A DNA stretch of 64,000 nt, from NCBI RefSeq assembly GCF_030542965.1, contig NZ_JAUAOA010000001.1, positions 372,001 through 436,000 of the forward strand, given 5' to 3'. This DNA is from Azotosporobacter soli (GTDB lineage: Bacteria > Bacillota > Negativicutes > SG130). The notes below the pieces were generated by a model. That model did not search any database. It had not been told where the DNA came from and saw only the letters and a list, made by a program, of their open reading frames with translations. This document shows positions 41,391-50,724 of the stretch, piece after piece. Each line of letters starts with the position of its first letter. Within the stretch, counting starts at the first letter, position 1. The translations under genes and the position numbers were made by a program.

Positions 41391-41419
41391 ATTCTATGAC
41401 TCTTCTCGCTTATTGTCAA
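41391..41419 (-). promoter_or_regulatory. Promoter of the tRNA-Gln/tRNA-Lys transcript
   Basis: TTGACA (41414-41419), 17 bases, TAGAAT (41391-41396) on the minus strand, about 36 bases before tRNA-Gln. Confidence 0.8.
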
Positions 41420-41534
41420 CCTCTCTCTCGTTTTTTCTTTAGCGATTCAGCAGGATTCTGCTATTGCTTTTGCCGCCTTATTGCAATAGACTAAAATGAA
41501 ATCCGCCATGAGCGCGTCAACAAAGGAGTTTATT

Positions 41535-42470
41535 ATGAAACAAGATACCGCTTCAATTCTGGCCAAGCCAGGTTTATTATCGATCGTTAGCGCCTATATT
41601 CTCTGGGGCGCGTTGCCGATCTACTGGAAACTGCTGACGACCGTCCCGGCAATGGAAGTACTCGCGCATCGCATCGTCTGGTCGTTCTTCTTCCTGCTTA
41701 TCTTGCTGCTCGTCAGCAATTCGCTGGCAACCTTTCGCCAGGAAATCCGCTTCCTCCTAGCGCATCCGAAACATGCGGCGGCGCTCTTTGCGGCCTCGCT
41801 TCTGATCAGCGCCAACTGGCTGGTCTATATCTGGGCCGTGCAGAGCAACCGCATCGTGGAATCGAGCCTCGGCTACTATATCAATCCGTTGGTCAGCATC
41901 GCCTTGGGCTTGCTTTTCCTGAAAGAGCGCTTGACGCTCTGGCAGGGCATCGGCTGTCTGCTTGCCCTGAGCGGCGTCCTGCACATGACCTGGCAGCTCG
42001 GTTCTTTCCCTTGGATCTCCCTTTTTCTTGCTGTTTCCTTCGGTTTGTACGGTTTGTGCAAGAAGGTCATCCAAGTCGGCGCCGTCAGCGGCATCGCCCT
42101 TGAGACGCTGTTGGTCTCGCCACTGGCGCTTTTTTATCTCACGCAGCTCAGCCAGCAGGAAACAGCCGCCTTCAGCACGCAGGGAACAGCAATCCTTCTT
42201 TTATGCATCGGTACCGGCGCGATCACGGCGACGCCGCTTCTTTTGTTCGCGAGCGGCGTCAAACAGCTGCCGCTCAAAATAGTCGGCTTCATTCAATATC
42301 TTTCGCCAACACTGGCGCTTATGATCGGGGTCTTCGTTTACGGCGAACCGTTCAGTTTCAGCCATCTGATATCCTTCGCCTTTATCTGGTCGGCTTTGCT
42401 CGTGGTTTCGCTCGGCGAAACAAGCGCCTTCCAGACGTTTGAAAAACGATTTTTACGCACGGCAGCCTAA
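41535..42470 (+). CDS. rarD: RarD/EamA family transporter
   Basis: A 311-residue protein with ten helices in two EamA halves. The N-terminus GLLSIVSAYILWGALPIYWKLL and the middle SLGYYINPLVSIALG are typical of RarD (chloramphenicol-sensitive protein family), thought to move drugs or metabolites. AAAGGAG precedes the ATG at 41535; the frame 13 codons longer has no such site. It is a single gene. Confidence 0.9.
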   Translation: MKQDTASILAKPGLLSIVSAYILWGALPIYWKLLTTVPAMEVLAHRIVWSFFFLLILLLVSNSLATFRQEIRFLLAHPKHAAALFAASLLISANWLVYIWAVQSNRIVESSLGYYINPLVSIALGLLFLKERLTLWQGIGCLLALSGVLHMTWQLGSFPWISLFLAVSFGLYGLCKKVIQVGAVSGIALETLLVSPLALFYLTQLSQQETAAFSTQGTAILLLCIGTGAITATPLLLFASGVKQLPLKIVGFIQYLSPTLALMIGVFVYGEPFSFSHLISFAFIWSALLVVSLGETSAFQTFEKRFLRTAA

Positions 42471-42651
42471 ACTTTAAAATGAGAAACATGGATTTTTCAC
42501 AAATTCAAGCGCATTCGTCTGATAATTCACAGAATCCCGCTTAAATTCCGATTAAATGCCCGCTTTTCCCCTTTTGCAAGACTTGTCGCAAAGACAAATT
42601 CAGTGCTATGCTTGTGGTGAGAAGACTCTTTGCAGAAAGGAGGAACGAATC

Positions 42652-42834
42652 ATGCGGGTAACCAGAATGCCTACGATGATCGCATCGTTTATCCTGTCTC
42701 CGCTTTGCATCCTTTTACTCTGCCTGGCCTACCCACTCTTCATGTGCGGCGTGACTTTGATCTGGCCCTTCGCCTATCTGGTACGCAGCATAGCCAATTT
42801 CGGTCTGAACAACAGCCGCTACGCGCCCCACTAA
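42652..42834 (+). CDS. 60-residue membrane protein
   Basis: A small protein with two tightly spaced hydrophobic segments (IASFILSPLCILLLCLAYP and MCGVTLIWPFAYLV) and a polar tail ending NNSRYAPH. AAAGGAGG stands 8 bases before the ATG, so the gene is likely real. I recognise no family. It precedes a terminator shared with the convergent GGDEF gene. An 11-codon frame at 42860 between them has a poorly spaced ribosome site and is not called. Confidence 0.65.
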   Translation: MRVTRMPTMIASFILSPLCILLLCLAYPLFMCGVTLIWPFAYLVRSIANFGLNNSRYAPH

Positions 42835-42892
42835 CGCATTACGGAGGTTACCACGCTACGATGAATTGCATAGGAGAGAGATTAGAGAAACC

Positions 42893-42935
42893 TTGATGCT
42901 ACCCTTCGGCGAAGAACGCGAGGGGTATCTTTTTT
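42893..42935 (+). terminator. Terminator between convergent genes
   Basis: GATgcTACCC-TCG pairs with CGA-GGGTATC, followed by seven T residues. Confidence 0.8.
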
Positions 42936-44102
42936 TTATTTAGCCGCCTTTTCCGCGCCGTTTTCTTCATCAAAGGCGAAACAGTTGCAGCCTTCTTCCT
43001 GCGCCCTGGATAGGGCGCGATCTGCCCGCGCCAACAGCATCGCGTACGATTCCCCTTTATGCCAGGTCGCCCCTCCGGCGCTAAGCGTCAGCGATACCTT
43101 TTCGTCTCCCCGCGTAACGTAATGATCCCGAATCGCCTCTAAAATCCGCTTTGCTGCCGTTTTCGCCTGTTCACGCTCCGAATCCTGCAGCAATACGGCG
43201 AACTCATCGCCGCCCCAGCGACCGACCCAGTCGCCTTCACGCAACAGCCCGCGGCACACCTGAGCGACCGTTTCCAATACGCTGTCGCCCGTCGTCCGGC
43301 CATGCTGATCATTAATCAGCTTGAGCGAATCGATGTCGAGCAGCAAGAGGGAAAAAGGCTTCGCCTTGCGATTCGCCATTGCGGAAGAACGCTGCAGGAC
43401 TTCCTCAAACCCGCGCCGGTTCAAGATCTTGGTCAGCGGATCGGTAATCGTCATTTGCACGATGCGTTGATCGCTTTTTTCTTTCGCCAGCAGGATGAAG
43501 CCGAAACCGGTCGTCAGCATCAAGAGATACCAGGCAAGAAAGACCACCATCTGGTAGGCGTTGTTAGCGAACAGGCCGAAGGGATTGATCAGCACCGCGA
43601 CCACACGGAACAGGACAATCCATGACAACGCCAACGTCACGCCGGCAAGGAAGCGTCGCAGGCGACTCGCACTTTTCCAATCCTTAGAAAGTTCAAAACC
43701 GACATAGGCATAGGGCAGGCTGCTGAGCAGTGAAACGATCGCGACGCTGATCGCCGGCCCGATTTTTGCGAGATAAAGATAGAATACGCTGCCGACCAGC
43801 AAGCCGATCCCGCCAAGAATGATCGTTTTTCCTTCTTTTGCATTTCCCTGCTGACGCAGTGCGATGCTTTCCAGCCAAAAACCGCTCAAGAGCAGGATAT
43901 TGCCCAGCAAAAAAGAAGCGCCGTAGGGAATCGTACCGCGCAAGAACAGACAAAGCCAGCCGCAGGCCTGCGCCGCCTTTGACCAATGCCAGTATTCACC
44001 GCCCGGCGTTTGTTTTCCCCAGCGGGCAAAAAAACTCAGATTAAAAAACAAAACCATGTTGCCTAGCGCCAACATCAGAATCATCGTTTTTGTGTCCAAC
44101 AT
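42936..44102 (-). CDS. Membrane diguanylate cyclase (7-helix sensor, GGDEF)
   Basis: A 388-residue protein. Seven or so transmembrane helices fill residues 1-215, and a GGDEF domain follows. The active site is WGGDEFAVLL and an RxxD inhibition site (REGD) stands five residues before it, so product feedback is likely. It synthesises c-di-GMP in response to an unknown membrane or lipid-soluble signal. It is monocistronic. Confidence 0.9.
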   Translation of the reverse strand: MLDTKTMILMLALGNMVLFFNLSFFARWGKQTPGGEYWHWSKAAQACGWLCLFLRGTIPYGASFLLGNILLLSGFWLESIALRQQGNAKEGKTIILGGIGLLVGSVFYLYLAKIGPAISVAIVSLLSSLPYAYVGFELSKDWKSASRLRRFLAGVTLALSWIVLFRVVAVLINPFGLFANNAYQMVVFLAWYLLMLTTGFGFILLAKEKSDQRIVQMTITDPLTKILNRRGFEEVLQRSSAMANRKAKPFSLLLLDIDSLKLINDQHGRTTGDSVLETVAQVCRGLLREGDWVGRWGGDEFAVLLQDSEREQAKTAAKRILEAIRDHYVTRGDEKVSLTLSAGGATWHKGESYAMLLARADRALSRAQEEGCNCFAFDEENGAEKAAK

Positions 44103-44283
44103 CGAAAGCCTCCCCTTTCAAAGTACAAACGGCAAAGTCCGCCTCTCGCTCCCTCTCCCCTTGGCATTCCCGCTCAATAGTATTGGAAATTTATTCCGCG
44201 TCTTAGGCTAAAAGTCCTGCCGTTTATTTCGCTATTTTCTTTTTATTTTGCAAATGGTACACTGTCGGTAAGGAGGCGATCAC

Positions 44284-44433
44284 ATGAGCAAAAAGCCGGA
44301 CAGCCCCGAGCAAAAGAAACCCGCCCCTTTAGCCAACCCCGCCGCACGCAAGGCGGAGCACCCTTTGGCCGATACCGATCCTAAGGTTTTATCCGAATTG
44401 ATCCGGCGCATCCTGACGGAAGACAAGAACTGA
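44284..44433 (+). CDS. 49-residue protein, unrecognised
   Basis: A small gene with AAGGAGG seven bases before its ATG. The product starts with a Lys/Pro-rich disordered stretch (MSKKPDSPEQKKPAP) and ends in an amphipathic helix (DPKVLSELIRRILTEDK). No family is recognised. Strong ribosome site and sensible composition support it. Confidence 0.6.
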   Translation: MSKKPDSPEQKKPAPLANPAARKAEHPLADTDPKVLSELIRRILTEDKN

Positions 44434-44588
44434 ACCCGGTTTTGTCTGTGACCGCGGCGGCAAATAAAACTGGCAACCAGCCGCAACTCGTAGTATAGTA
44501 ATGTGGAACGTTTATCTGCGCTCATGCAGCGGCCGACGACACGACGACGACGGCGGCCCGAAAATACAAGGTAAGTTGGAGGCATCGG

Positions 44589-44702
44589 ATGGGAAAGATT
44601 TCTGACAAGAGCAGTTACAAAAATCTGCTCAAGGCGACGAAGAGTTCTAAATTCTTCACCGACAAACAGGCAAAAACCGTAAAAAGCCCTAAGAAAAAAT
44701 AG
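44589..44702 (+). CDS. 37-residue basic protein, unrecognised
   Basis: A very small lysine-rich protein (MGKISDKSSYKNLLKATKSS... ending SPKKK). TTGGAGG precedes the ATG and a good terminator follows immediately, so it is probably expressed. It may bind nucleic acid or ribosomes, judging only by charge. Confidence 0.58.
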   Translation: MGKISDKSSYKNLLKATKSSKFFTDKQAKTVKSPKKK

Positions 44703-44734
44703 AAGGCGGAAGCTGATTCCGCCTTCTATTTTTT
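44701..44734. terminator. Bidirectional terminator
   Basis: AGAAGGCGGAA pairs with TTCCGCCTTCT around a five-base loop and is followed by T6 after AT. Confidence 0.88.
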
Positions 44735-45947
44735 ATTGCAATTCGTCTTTATGCGCGCAGCATTTTTTATATTTCTTGCCGCTGCCGCACGGACAGGGTT
44801 CATTGCGTCCGATCTGATCCTGGCGCGCCGTCGGTTTATGCAGCAGCACCACATTGCTGTCCGGATTTTTCAATTGACGCAGTTCCTGCGGCGCATATCC
44901 TTTAAGCGCCCACTGGCGCGTACCGTTTGAAAGCGCCACCAGCAGGTCAATCATTTTCTTGGCCAGCTTGCGCGTCGGAAACACCAGCGACTCTTCAATA
45001 AATGCAAGGACTTCGCCGACTTCCTCGCCGTTTCGCAGCATCATGACCCACTCTTCGACCTGTTCGACCGCTTCGTCCGGTTCCGCCCGCCACTCTTTTT
45101 CCAGCAATTGAACGAGGTTTTCAAAGGGCGCATTGCGTTCGACAAAATGAAGTTGCCCGGCCGCATAAAATTGCTCATAGGTGAATGGGTACGGCGTCAC
45201 ATCCGGGTACCGTTTCTGTTCCTGTCGCATCGCCTCCGGATCCCAGACCCGATAGTCGCAGAACCAATCTTCTTCCAGCGCAATGCCCCAGTCGCCTTCG
45301 GCGGCATTAATTCCGATCACCGCATAGAGGCGCTCTTCTTCCACCGCATCTCCGGTCAGCTCCGTCAGGCGATCAACCATTTCTTTTGGCGACAGGACGC
45401 CGTAATAATAAACGAGACCGCTGGCCAGGATGATCCACTGCGAGTTTTGCGCGGCAATCCTGCTCAGTTCCGCGCCGTCGACGCGCTGAAATACTGTCAT
45501 CAGTTCGCTCGGCATAATCACACAGCGCGTATCGCCGACATGCCCGAACGCGACCCAGCCGATGCTGTAAAGCCATTCCAGGCAGTGCATCTCGGCCTCC
45601 TCTTCCTGTATCGCGACCACGCCGCCTGCAGCGCAAATCTGGCGCAGCCATTGGTGCTGTTTTTCGTCAAGCAGTTCAAAGAGAACTTCGGCGCGTTCGA
45701 GAATCGCTTCCGCCACGACACGGACCAGTTCGTCCTTTTTTAGCGTAGCCGCGCCTTTCAGCGTCAGCATTTTCCTGCGTTCATTCAGCTCTTCCTTCGT
45801 CATTGCCGCCAAGACTTCTTTCATATCCGGTTTGGCGCTGAAACGCCGCGTCCAACGTTGCGCCTCTTTCTTGGCTTCCTTTTTCAACATCGTCAGCATC
45901 ATCTCTTCCATTGCCTCTTCTTCGGACTCATCAAACTTCTTGCCCAT
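44733..45947 (-). CDS. SEC-C motif protein with Rho-N-like N-terminus
   Basis: A 404-residue soluble protein. A helical N-terminus with a SAP/Rho-N-like stretch (EELNERRKMLTLKGAATLKKDELVR; positions about 50-75) leads to a long unassigned middle. It ends in a zinc-binding SEC-C motif (IGRNEPCPCGSGKKYKKCC). SEC-C alone marks many proteins of varied function, often linked to SecA-like or nucleic-acid contexts. AAGGAGG precedes the ATG. The role is unknown. Confidence 0.8.
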   Translation of the reverse strand: MGKKFDESEEEAMEEMMLTMLKKEAKKEAQRWTRRFSAKPDMKEVLAAMTKEELNERRKMLTLKGAATLKKDELVRVVAEAILERAEVLFELLDEKQHQWLRQICAAGGVVAIQEEEAEMHCLEWLYSIGWVAFGHVGDTRCVIMPSELMTVFQRVDGAELSRIAAQNSQWIILASGLVYYYGVLSPKEMVDRLTELTGDAVEEERLYAVIGINAAEGDWGIALEEDWFCDYRVWDPEAMRQEQKRYPDVTPYPFTYEQFYAAGQLHFVERNAPFENLVQLLEKEWRAEPDEAVEQVEEWVMMLRNGEEVGEVLAFIEESLVFPTRKLAKKMIDLLVALSNGTRQWALKGYAPQELRQLKNPDSNVVLLHKPTARQDQIGRNEPCPCGSGKKYKKCCAHKDELQ

Positions 45948-46075
45948 CGTATCCTCCTTCAGTTTCCGTTAAAAGTGCTCATTCGCTTCTATTTCGCTCT
46001 CTTGCGCTAAAATCCTTGCCTTATTTATCATCCTCAGGATATGGATATGCTCCGGTCAAAAGACATACTTGCCGC

Positions 46076-46900
46076 TTAGATGTCCAGCTGTCCTTCCTGC
46101 ACGCGCGCCAACCATTCTTTCAGCAGCGCGTTGAAGAGTTCCGGCTGTTCGATCTGCGCGTTGTGTCCGGCTCGGTCAAGCACGGCAAATGTCGCGCGCG
46201 GATATTGTTCCAGTAGCTGCCATGCATCTTGATATCCGACGCAGTCATCCTGCCTTCCGGTCAGGATCAGCGTCGGTTTTTGATAGCGGACGCCTTGATC
46301 GACCGGAAAGGAAAACGCATAGCCCTGCACTTCAAAGCGTTTTAGGAAATCAGCGTCCGCCAGTTTCAGACCCGGCAACACTTCTTTTTCGTAGCGCCGC
46401 CAGGTCTCTTTGCTCTGCACCACCGCCATCGCGGCATAGCCCGGCATATCTTCGGGCGGCAATTGCGCGAGCAACGCCGCATCGCGGCGCAGCACCGCAT
46501 GCGGCGGCAAGGTACGCCGCTCAGATTGCGCAACGATGCAGGGACAAAGCAGAAACAATCCCGTCACCCGTTTTTCCAACCGCCGGACGATGCCGCGCGC
46601 CAGATAGCCGCCATATGACTCGCCGGCCAAGAGAAAATCTTCGCCGGGGAGCAGCCGTTCAATGAAGGCGAGTACGATTTCCAGCATCTCATCCGCACTT
46701 TTGAGCCAAGATGCGCTCTCGCTTTGTCCCATACCCGGCAGATCGAGGTAAATCCGTTTATAGCCGTTTTCATGCAGTACGGGTTCCATGCAGCCCGCCA
46801 TCAGGCGATGATCCGGATAAAATCCGTGTAAAAGCAGGATCGGTTCCCCTTCACCATGGCATTGATAATGTAATTTCAAACCTTTAACGATGCATTCCAC
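46076..46900 (-). CDS. Alpha/beta hydrolase
   Basis: A 274-residue hydrolase. The oxyanion region is LLLHGFYPDH, the nucleophile serine is in LAGESYGGYLARG, an aspartate is in LILTGRQDDCVGY, and the histidine is in DRAGHNAQIEQ, giving a complete triad. The substrate is unknown; the fold covers esterases, lactonases and C-C hydrolases. The start is a GTG at 46900 with GGAGGGG ahead. Confidence 0.88.
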   Translation of the reverse strand: MECIVKGLKLHYQCHGEGEPILLLHGFYPDHRLMAGCMEPVLHENGYKRIYLDLPGMGQSESASWLKSADEMLEIVLAFIERLLPGEDFLLAGESYGGYLARGIVRRLEKRVTGLFLLCPCIVAQSERRTLPPHAVLRRDAALLAQLPPEDMPGYAAMAVVQSKETWRRYEKEVLPGLKLADADFLKRFEVQGYAFSFPVDQGVRYQKPTLILTGRQDDCVGYQDAWQLLEQYPRATFAVLDRAGHNAQIEQPELFNALLKEWLARVQEGQLDI

Positions 46901-46944
46901 CGAAACCCCTCCTGTTAAAACAAACTGTATCGGGCAAGTATAAA

Positions 46945-46985
46945 GGACGGTCGCAAATCAGGAAAAGCCCTGTTTGCGACCGTCC
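46945..46985 (-). terminator. Terminator after the enoyl-CoA hydratase gene
   Basis: GGACGGTCGCAAA pairs perfectly with TTTGCGACCGTCC, followed on the minus strand by TTTATAC, a short T run. Confidence 0.75.
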
Positions 46986-47001
46986 CTTGCCTTCCTTCGC
47001 C

Positions 47002-47784
47002 TCAGCAGCCGGTAAATTTCGCCTGCCGTTTTTCACGAAACGCGGCAACGCCTTCGGCGTGATCCTGCGTGTCCAGGCATTGCGCCTGTAGTTCCGCCTC
47101 CCGTGCCGTAGCCTGCGCAAAGTCGGAGCGTTCCGCTTCATGCAAAGCCTGCTTCAGCTTGGCAACGGCGAGCGGCGGTGCGAGCGTCAACCGTTTCGCC
47201 CAAAAAGCGCTCTCTTCTTCGAGCTCTTCCGGTTCCGTCAGATGGTTGAGCAAACCCCATTCCTGCAGTTTTTCCGCATTGACCACATCGCCGGTGAACA
47301 TCAGCTCTTTGGCCCGGTGCATGCCAATCAAACGCGGCAACAGATAGGTGCCGCCGCAATCGGGAATCAGTCCGACCTTGGCAAAGCTTTGCGCAAACTT
47401 GGCGGTTCGGCTAGCCACGATCAGATCACAGGCCAGCGCTAAATTGAATCCGGCGCCGGCCGCTACGCCATGTACCTGCGCAAGCACCGGCTTCGGCAGT
47501 CGGCGGATCGCCTCCGCCAATTCGCCAACCGAGACAATGAAGTCCTTCGCACGCGCCGTTCCGGCGATCGATTCCAGATAACCGAGATCGCCGCCGGCGC
47601 AAAAACCGCGTCCGCTGCCGCACAGAACCACGACACGCACAGCCGGGTCGACCGCCGCTTCACGCAGCGCCTGCCGCAATTCGGCGACCATCTCCTGGTT
47701 CAAGGCATTCAGCGAATCCGGCCGGTTTAGCGTCAGTCGCAAAATTCCATCCTGCTGTTGAACGATTACCGTTTTTTCCATCAT
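47002..47784 (-). CDS. Enoyl-CoA hydratase/isomerase family protein
   Basis: A 260-residue crotonase-fold enzyme. GRGFCAGGDLGY and GVAAGAGFNLALACD form the CoA oxyanion hole. The residues equivalent to the two glutamates of true hydratases are not both obvious (LIPDCGGTYLLPR in place of the usual pattern), so an isomerase such as PaaG or another crotonase reaction is possible. No other acyl-CoA genes are adjacent. GGAGG precedes the ATG at 47784. Confidence 0.85.
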   Translation of the reverse strand: MMEKTVIVQQQDGILRLTLNRPDSLNALNQEMVAELRQALREAAVDPAVRVVVLCGSGRGFCAGGDLGYLESIAGTARAKDFIVSVGELAEAIRRLPKPVLAQVHGVAAGAGFNLALACDLIVASRTAKFAQSFAKVGLIPDCGGTYLLPRLIGMHRAKELMFTGDVVNAEKLQEWGLLNHLTEPEELEEESAFWAKRLTLAPPLAVAKLKQALHEAERSDFAQATAREAELQAQCLDTQDHAEGVAAFREKRQAKFTGC

Positions 47785-47934
47785 CAAACGCCTCCGTTTA
47801 GCTGATATTTTGCTGCATCTTTGTTATATACTACTTCCCCTTCGATCAAAAATATCCTCTTGGCAAAGTGCAAATTAAAAGTCCTCCTCGTACATCTTTT
47901 GGCGGATCGAGCTTGTTAGCATTCTACGCGTTTT

Positions 47935-48264
47935 TTATTTTAAATCAATGTATAACGCTACTTGCTCTTGCAGAAGTTCCACTAATTGTTCATCCATAAA
48001 CCGATATTCATCTGGTATCTGCAGGCAGATCAACTTTTTCTCCCGCAACGCATCCGCAAACTTTTCTTTTAGTCTACGCACGTGTTTCTTTTCCATTGCA
48101 AAGATGATGTCAGCCCAACCGATATGACCTGCAGTCACTTTAACTCGTGCCTGTTCTTCTGTCCCGGCCGAGCGTACACTATAAGCGCTCCGGCCAGAAA
48201 ATATCTTTTCCGCAGTCAGGCTCCGCCACTTGTTGCGACTGCAAACAAATAAAATATTCTGCAT
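47935..48264 (-). CDS. Low-molecular-weight protein tyrosine phosphatase-like protein
   Basis: A 109-residue protein with an intact N-terminal CX5R loop (FVCSRNKWRS) and a compact alpha/beta fold (WADIIFAMEKKHVRRL). It matches the small group of predicted tyrosine phosphatases that are shorter than classical Wzb/PtpA. Target unknown. It is monocistronic. Confidence 0.75.
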   Translation of the reverse strand: MQNILFVCSRNKWRSLTAEKIFSGRSAYSVRSAGTEEQARVKVTAGHIGWADIIFAMEKKHVRRLKEKFADALREKKLICLQIPDEYRFMDEQLVELLQEQVALYIDLK

Positions 48265-48298
48265 GCGCCTTATCCTTTCTGCCGCATTATGCGATTTG

Positions 48299-48334
48299 AA
48301 AAAAACAGACGCGCCGCTCGGCCCGCCTGTTTTT
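48299..48334 (-). terminator. Terminator after the WG-repeat gene
   Basis: AAACAG-CG-GC pairs with GC-CG-CTGTTT, followed by a T run on the minus strand. Confidence 0.75.
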
Positions 48335-48345
48335 CACTCACACTC

Positions 48346-50031
48346 TTATAAAAACGCGTCCGCCGCATCGTACTGCGGCTCGACGAGCATCTTTCCGTCG
48401 CTGCGGATATAACCCCATTTTCCTTTCACTTTAACGGCCGCCAAACCGTTATGAAAGTCGGAGAGTTCTTCAAAGTTGGCGTTGGCCAGGATGACGAATT
48501 CGCCGTTCTTGTCGATCGCGCCCCAAAAGGTCTTGTACTTCACGACCGCGATATCCTCGCTGAACGGTCTTGCTTCATCAAATTTCCCTTTGATCGCGAG
48601 ATTGCCGCTGCGATTGATAAAGCCCCATTGCTCACCCAGTTTCACGGCAGCCAGACCGCAACTGAAATCCGTGCCTGCAGTAAAGAGCAGCCTAGTCAAC
48701 GGTTTGTTATTCTTATCCATGTAATTCCATTTGTCATCTTTTTTCGCCACAACGACCTCGTCGCTAAATTCGCCTAAGAACTCATATTCGGCCGGAATCA
48801 CCCATTCTCCCTTGCGATTCACATAGCCTTGCTTGTCCTTAACGTTAACCAGCGAAAGATCGTTCTTAAACTCCGCCACGTGGTCATACTGGGTCGGAAT
48901 CACCGCTTTTCCCGTCCGATCGAGAAAACCTCGTTTGATATTCAGATCGGTCAACTCATTGCTGTTTACACGGTATACGCCAGCCGAAGCCGCCAGCGCC
49001 ATCGTAAATACGCCGCCCCAAGAAGTGCTCCTTACTTCTTGGCGCACTTCCGCCAGACCATTGTCAAACGGGTATACGTGATCATAGTCCGCGACAAATG
49101 CGACTGCGCCGCGCGGATCAATATACTTGTACTTGCCGTCTTCTTTTATGATCGCCAAACCTTGTTTGAAGCCATATTCATAGTTGTTGAATTTTTCTTC
49201 GATGGCCAGTTTGCCTTTTTTATCGATGAAGCCAATCTTATCTTTACTTCGTACCGCGGCCAAGCCTTCGGAAAATCCATTGGCCCATTTATATGTGCAA
49301 GGAATGACCAGTTTTCCTTGTAAGTCAACATAACCATAGCGGTCTTCTTTTTTCACAACAGCCAAACCTTCAGAAAACTTGTACGCCTCCTCAAACGGTC
49401 CGGCTACCAGCGCCGCATTCGCTGCACTGTAATAATTCCAGCCCTTGTCCGTCTTTGCAGCGAGCATGCCTTCTTGCGCCGCCAATATTTCTTTGAACTC
49501 TACCGGCAAAACAACTTTGCCCGCCTGATTGTAAACGCCTTTTTTTCCATCCAGTTTGACTACGACTAGCCCATCTTGCAACCGTTCAAGTGAATCAAAC
49601 TGCGCTGCGATTCGGCTCTTTCCATTTTGATCGAACAAACCATACTTTCCTTTTTGCTTGACGATAAGCGTCTCTTTGTCATTCCATTCGAGTTCACTGA
49701 AGTCCGTCGGCAGTACGACCGCACCGTTCTGTCCGATATAACCAAATTTACCATCTTTTTTCACTTTGCCGAACACAGGGGCCGGAGCAGTAACCACAGG
49801 CGTTACCGGAGTTGAAACTTCACTTTTCCCGTTTGCGTCAACCGTACTCGCCGGTGTATTAATCGCCGCCTCCGGCGCAACAGGGGTTTGTTCGCTTGCC
49901 GCCGGCGCACTCATGCTGACCGGCAATACCTCTTTCGCCGCTTCCTCCGCGCCATATGCCGTATGGCTCCACGCTGTCGTCAATAGCGTCAGTGCTCCAA
50001 TGATCATTCTTGTCTTGATTTGCGATTTCAC
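48346..50031 (-). CDS. Secreted WG-repeat protein
   Basis: A 561-residue protein. A signal peptide (IIGALTLLTTAWSHTAYGA) is followed by an Ala/Pro/Thr linker to residue about 85. About nine to ten WG-type repeats fill the rest, each with a core such as GKYGLFDQNGK, DRYGYVDLQGKLVIP or GKWGYIRSDGKML. WG repeats form beta-rich ligand or protein binding surfaces in exported proteins. The start is a GTG with CAGGAG ahead. Function is unknown. Confidence 0.88.
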   Translation of the reverse strand: MKSQIKTRMIIGALTLLTTAWSHTAYGAEEAAKEVLPVSMSAPAASEQTPVAPEAAINTPASTVDANGKSEVSTPVTPVVTAPAPVFGKVKKDGKFGYIGQNGAVVLPTDFSELEWNDKETLIVKQKGKYGLFDQNGKSRIAAQFDSLERLQDGLVVVKLDGKKGVYNQAGKVVLPVEFKEILAAQEGMLAAKTDKGWNYYSAANAALVAGPFEEAYKFSEGLAVVKKEDRYGYVDLQGKLVIPCTYKWANGFSEGLAAVRSKDKIGFIDKKGKLAIEEKFNNYEYGFKQGLAIIKEDGKYKYIDPRGAVAFVADYDHVYPFDNGLAEVRQEVRSTSWGGVFTMALAASAGVYRVNSNELTDLNIKRGFLDRTGKAVIPTQYDHVAEFKNDLSLVNVKDKQGYVNRKGEWVIPAEYEFLGEFSDEVVVAKKDDKWNYMDKNNKPLTRLLFTAGTDFSCGLAAVKLGEQWGFINRSGNLAIKGKFDEARPFSEDIAVVKYKTFWGAIDKNGEFVILANANFEELSDFHNGLAAVKVKGKWGYIRSDGKMLVEPQYDAADAFL

Positions 50032-50263
50032 GTAACCAGCTCCTGTTTTTTATTTCATTGGAAGATTATATCATGCCTACCTTTGCATCATTCATTTAAA
50101 AAACTTACAAAACGCTTACAAAACACGTCATATATTCTTCAGTTTTCCTTGACATTTTCTTGACGGAATCTGGCCGCAAACTGAATATCACAAACGTATT
50201 CTAAATGTAGGAAGATAACCGCTCTCCCCTTCGGCAATTGCAGCATAAAGGATGTGTTCAGAC

Positions 50264-50569
50264 ATGAAAAAGAAACTTTTCCTCTTATTGGCTCTCGCAG
50301 TAAGCACGACGCTCTTCCCGACAAACGCCCTGGCGCATGGCGATGATGAACACCACCGCCCGGAGCGCCGTTCGCATCACGAACGCGCCTGGCAGGAACA
50401 CCGTGAAGACTGGGAACGTTATGACCGCGAGTGGCGCGAACGCCGCGAGGATCGCGCCTGGCGCGAAGAGCAGCGCGAAAACCGCCGCGAGTGGTACCGC
50501 TGGCATGAAGAGCACGCCGAGCTGAACCGCATTCACGTGCAAATCGGCAATCTTGACATCGATCTCTAG
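50264..50569 (+). CDS. Small secreted protein rich in Arg, Glu, Trp and His
   Basis: A 101-residue protein. A signal peptide (MKKKLFLLLALAVSTTLFPTNALA) leads to a mature region of alternating WREHRED-like repeats, very rich in R, E, W and H, and a plain C-terminus (IHVQIGNLDIDL). The HGDDEHH start and many histidines suggest metal binding. It resembles charged periplasmic stress proteins only in composition. AAAGGAT precedes the ATG. The 230 bases upstream (50032-50263) hold no other feature. Confidence 0.65.
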   Translation: MKKKLFLLLALAVSTTLFPTNALAHGDDEHHRPERRSHHERAWQEHREDWERYDREWRERREDRAWREEQRENRREWYRWHEEHAELNRIHVQIGNLDIDL

Positions 50570-50584
50570 CGTACGAAGCTCATA

Positions 50585-50632
50585 AGCAGGCTGGAAACCG
50601 GCTCTTTTGCCCGTTCCTAGCCTGCTTTTCCG
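50585..50632 (+). terminator. Terminator
   Basis: AGCAGGCT-GAA pairs with TTC-AGCCTGCT, then TTTT. Confidence 0.75.
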
Positions 50633-50724
50633 TTAAAGCGTTCGCCTTTCGCTTCCAAGCGCTTGCATCTGCGCCAAAAGCGCCGTATAGTGTAGCTGAT
50701 ACTATTCGTGCCGCCGAGGTGTTT

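Noticed and set aside
42860-42895. 11-codon frame MNCIGERLEKP
   Set aside because: Poor spacing to its ribosome-site-like sequence, no conserved feature visible, and it overlaps the terminator region.
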